A stretch of DNA of 22,086 nucleotides from JBOGEB01 sp050743125 (GTDB lineage: Bacteria > Actinomycetota > Nitriliruptoria > Euzebyales > Egibacteraceae): positions 1 to 22,086 of the forward strand of contig JBOGEB010000060.1 of assembly GCA_050743125.1 (NCBI GenBank). The letters are read 5' to 3'. Every line of letters starts with the position of its first letter. The stretch's first letter is position 1. Positions 20,857 to 22,086 of the stretch are shown here, piece by piece. The notes under the pieces were generated by a model. The model made no database searches. It was given only the letters and a program-made list of their open reading frames with translations, and was not told where the DNA came from. Position numbers and translations under genes: made by a program.

Positions 20857-22062
20857 ATGACCGCACGCCGCCTCGTCCTCGCCTACTCCGGTGGGCTCGA
20901 CACGTCGGTATCAATTCGCTGGCTGGCCGAGCAGAAGGGCTACGAGATCGTGGCCTGTGCGGTCGATGTCGGTCAGGCTCAGCCCGGGGAGATGGATCGG
21001 GTGCGCCAGCGCGCGCTCGACTGCGGCGCCGCCGAGGCGGTCGTCGTTGACGCGAAGGAGGAGTTCGCGCGTGAGTTCGTCGGCCCGGCGATCGCCGCGA
21101 ACGCGCTGTACATGGGCAAGTACCCGCTGGTGTCGGCGCTGTCACGTCCGCTCATTGCCCGCCATCTTGTGCGGCTGGCCCGCGAGATCGGTGCGTGCGC
21201 GATCGGTCACGGCTGCACCGGCAAGGGCAACGACCAGGTCCGCTTCGAGGTCGCTGCCATGGCGATCGGCCCCGACCTCGTCGTCGAGGCGCCGATCCGC
21301 GAGTGGGGCATGTCTCGCGAGGGCGCGATCGCGTGGGCTGACCAGCGCGGCATCCCGATCCCCGTGCGCAAGGAGTCGCCGTACTCGTTCGACGAGAACC
21401 TCTGGGGCCGGGCTGCCGAGTGCGGGATCCTCGAGGATCCGTGGGAGTCCCCGCCAAAGGACGTCTACGAGCGCACCGCCCCGCTCGACGGCGCCCCCGC
21501 CGACCCCGAGGAGCTCATCCTTGCCTTCGCCGATGGCCTTCCTGTCGCGGTCGACGGGAAGGGGCTCGACCTCGTTGACCTGATCGCCGAGGTCGACCGC
21601 CGTGCCGGCGCGCACGGCGTCGGCCGGATCGACATGGTCGAGGACCGGCTCGTCGGCATCAAGAGCCGCGAGGTCTACGAGTGCCCTGGCGCGGTCACGA
21701 TCCTCACCGCCCACCGCGACCTCGAGGATCTCTGCCTGGAGCAGGAGCTTGCCCAAGACAAGCGCACCCTCGAGGCTCGGTACGCCCAGCTCGTTTACAA
21801 CGGCCTGTGGTTCACCCCGCTGCGGGCCGCGCTCGACGCGTTCATCGCCACCTCGCAGCGCTATGTCTGCGGCGAGGTCAGGATGCGCCTGTTCAAGGGT
21901 TCGGCTGCGGTCACCGGCCGTCGCTCACCGATCGGCCTCTACGACCACGACCTCGCCACGTACGACGCGTCCGACCGCTTCGACCACCGCCATTCCGAAG
22001 GGTTCGTTCGCCTCTGGGGCCTGCCGACGAAGGTGTGGGCACAACGGCAGGGCGCGCTGTGA
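20857..22062 (+). CDS. argG: argininosuccinate synthase
   Basis: A 401-aa ATP-dependent ligase joining citrulline and aspartate. The N-type ATP pyrophosphatase loop AYSGGLDTSV (9-18) opens the protein; GHGCTGKGNDQVRFE, SPYSFDENLWGRAAECGILEDPW and KSREVYECPGA are the substrate-binding blocks. Complete and of normal length. ATG 20857 is preceded by GGAATGGTGGAA. It is separated from argR by 157 bases of hairpins and repeat, so it may be expressed partly apart from argC-R. Confidence 0.97.
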   Translation: MTARRLVLAYSGGLDTSVSIRWLAEQKGYEIVACAVDVGQAQPGEMDRVRQRALDCGAAEAVVVDAKEEFAREFVGPAIAANALYMGKYPLVSALSRPLIARHLVRLAREIGACAIGHGCTGKGNDQVRFEVAAMAIGPDLVVEAPIREWGMSREGAIAWADQRGIPIPVRKESPYSFDENLWGRAAECGILEDPWESPPKDVYERTAPLDGAPADPEELILAFADGLPVAVDGKGLDLVDLIAEVDRRAGAHGVGRIDMVEDRLVGIKSREVYECPGAVTILTAHRDLEDLCLEQELAQDKRTLEARYAQLVYNGLWFTPLRAALDAFIATSQRYVCGEVRMRLFKGSAAVTGRRSPIGLYDHDLATYDASDRFDHRHSEGFVRLWGLPTKVWAQRQGAL

Positions 22063-22086
22063 GCGTTCTCTGTCGGGCGTGCCGCC
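22059..22086 (+). CDS. possible start of the next gene (partial)
   Basis: GTG 22059 overlaps the argG stop as GTGA and opens the frame MSVLCRACR to the window edge. argH is expected here, but nine residues are too few to identify, and CRAC does not resemble a usual ArgH start; the true start may be beyond the edge. Confidence 0.25.

Overview
The window reads as chromosomal DNA of a high-GC Actinomycetota (actinobacterial) bacterium. Third codon positions are almost always G or C. The order DUF1844-infC-rpmI-rplT-SpoU methyltransferase-(histidine kinase)-pheS-pheT-argC-J-B-D-F-R-G is the arrangement I know from Streptomyces and Mycobacterium relatives. All confident genes lie on the + strand. 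I cannot place it below phylum level; a deep-branching lineage or a metagenome-derived genome is possible.

Region 1 (1-2690) is accessory. It holds the last 32 codons of an unidentified gene, a 20-bp perfect palindrome, and a large STAND/NLR-type protein (NB-ARC plus C-terminal TPRs) whose TPR block consists of four in-register 120-bp DNA repeats.

Region 2 (2720-5180) is a riboflavin locus under an FMN riboswitch. The first gene is a gutted ribD: its start and its last ~75 codons remain, and the middle is replaced by filler carrying two REP-like hairpins. Intact ribBA and ribH follow. No riboflavin synthase alpha chain (ribE) is present.

Region 3 (5240-10416) starts with a prepilin-peptidase-like membrane protein and a DUF1844 protein. 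A ~500-nt infC leader follows, with a promoter candidate, a terminator-like hairpin and a structured element. Then come infC (apparently starting at AUC), rpmI, a 204-nt structured gap, rplT, a SpoU-type 2'-O-methyltransferase and a soluble PAS histidine kinase.

Region 4 (10465-22086) is pheST followed by argC-J-B-D, a lone receiver-domain response regulator, argF, argR, argG and the first bases of a further gene. The arg cluster encodes most of the route from N-acetylglutamate to argininosuccinate, with its own repressor. A candidate ARG box lies on the -10 of a promoter that would make the argC mRNA nearly leaderless.

The least explained material is between genes. A structured element with GTGGTCC/GGACCAC ends occurs in both the infC and argF leaders. 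A 25-nt sequence (24/25 identical) sits just before the argJ and argG starts. A C-rich 27-mer occurs in two arg gaps. REP-like hairpins occur in ribD and before pheT. Part of the argF leader is also echoed inside the histidine kinase coding region. Together these suggest a genome with several families of small intergenic repeats that shape leaders and gene boundaries.
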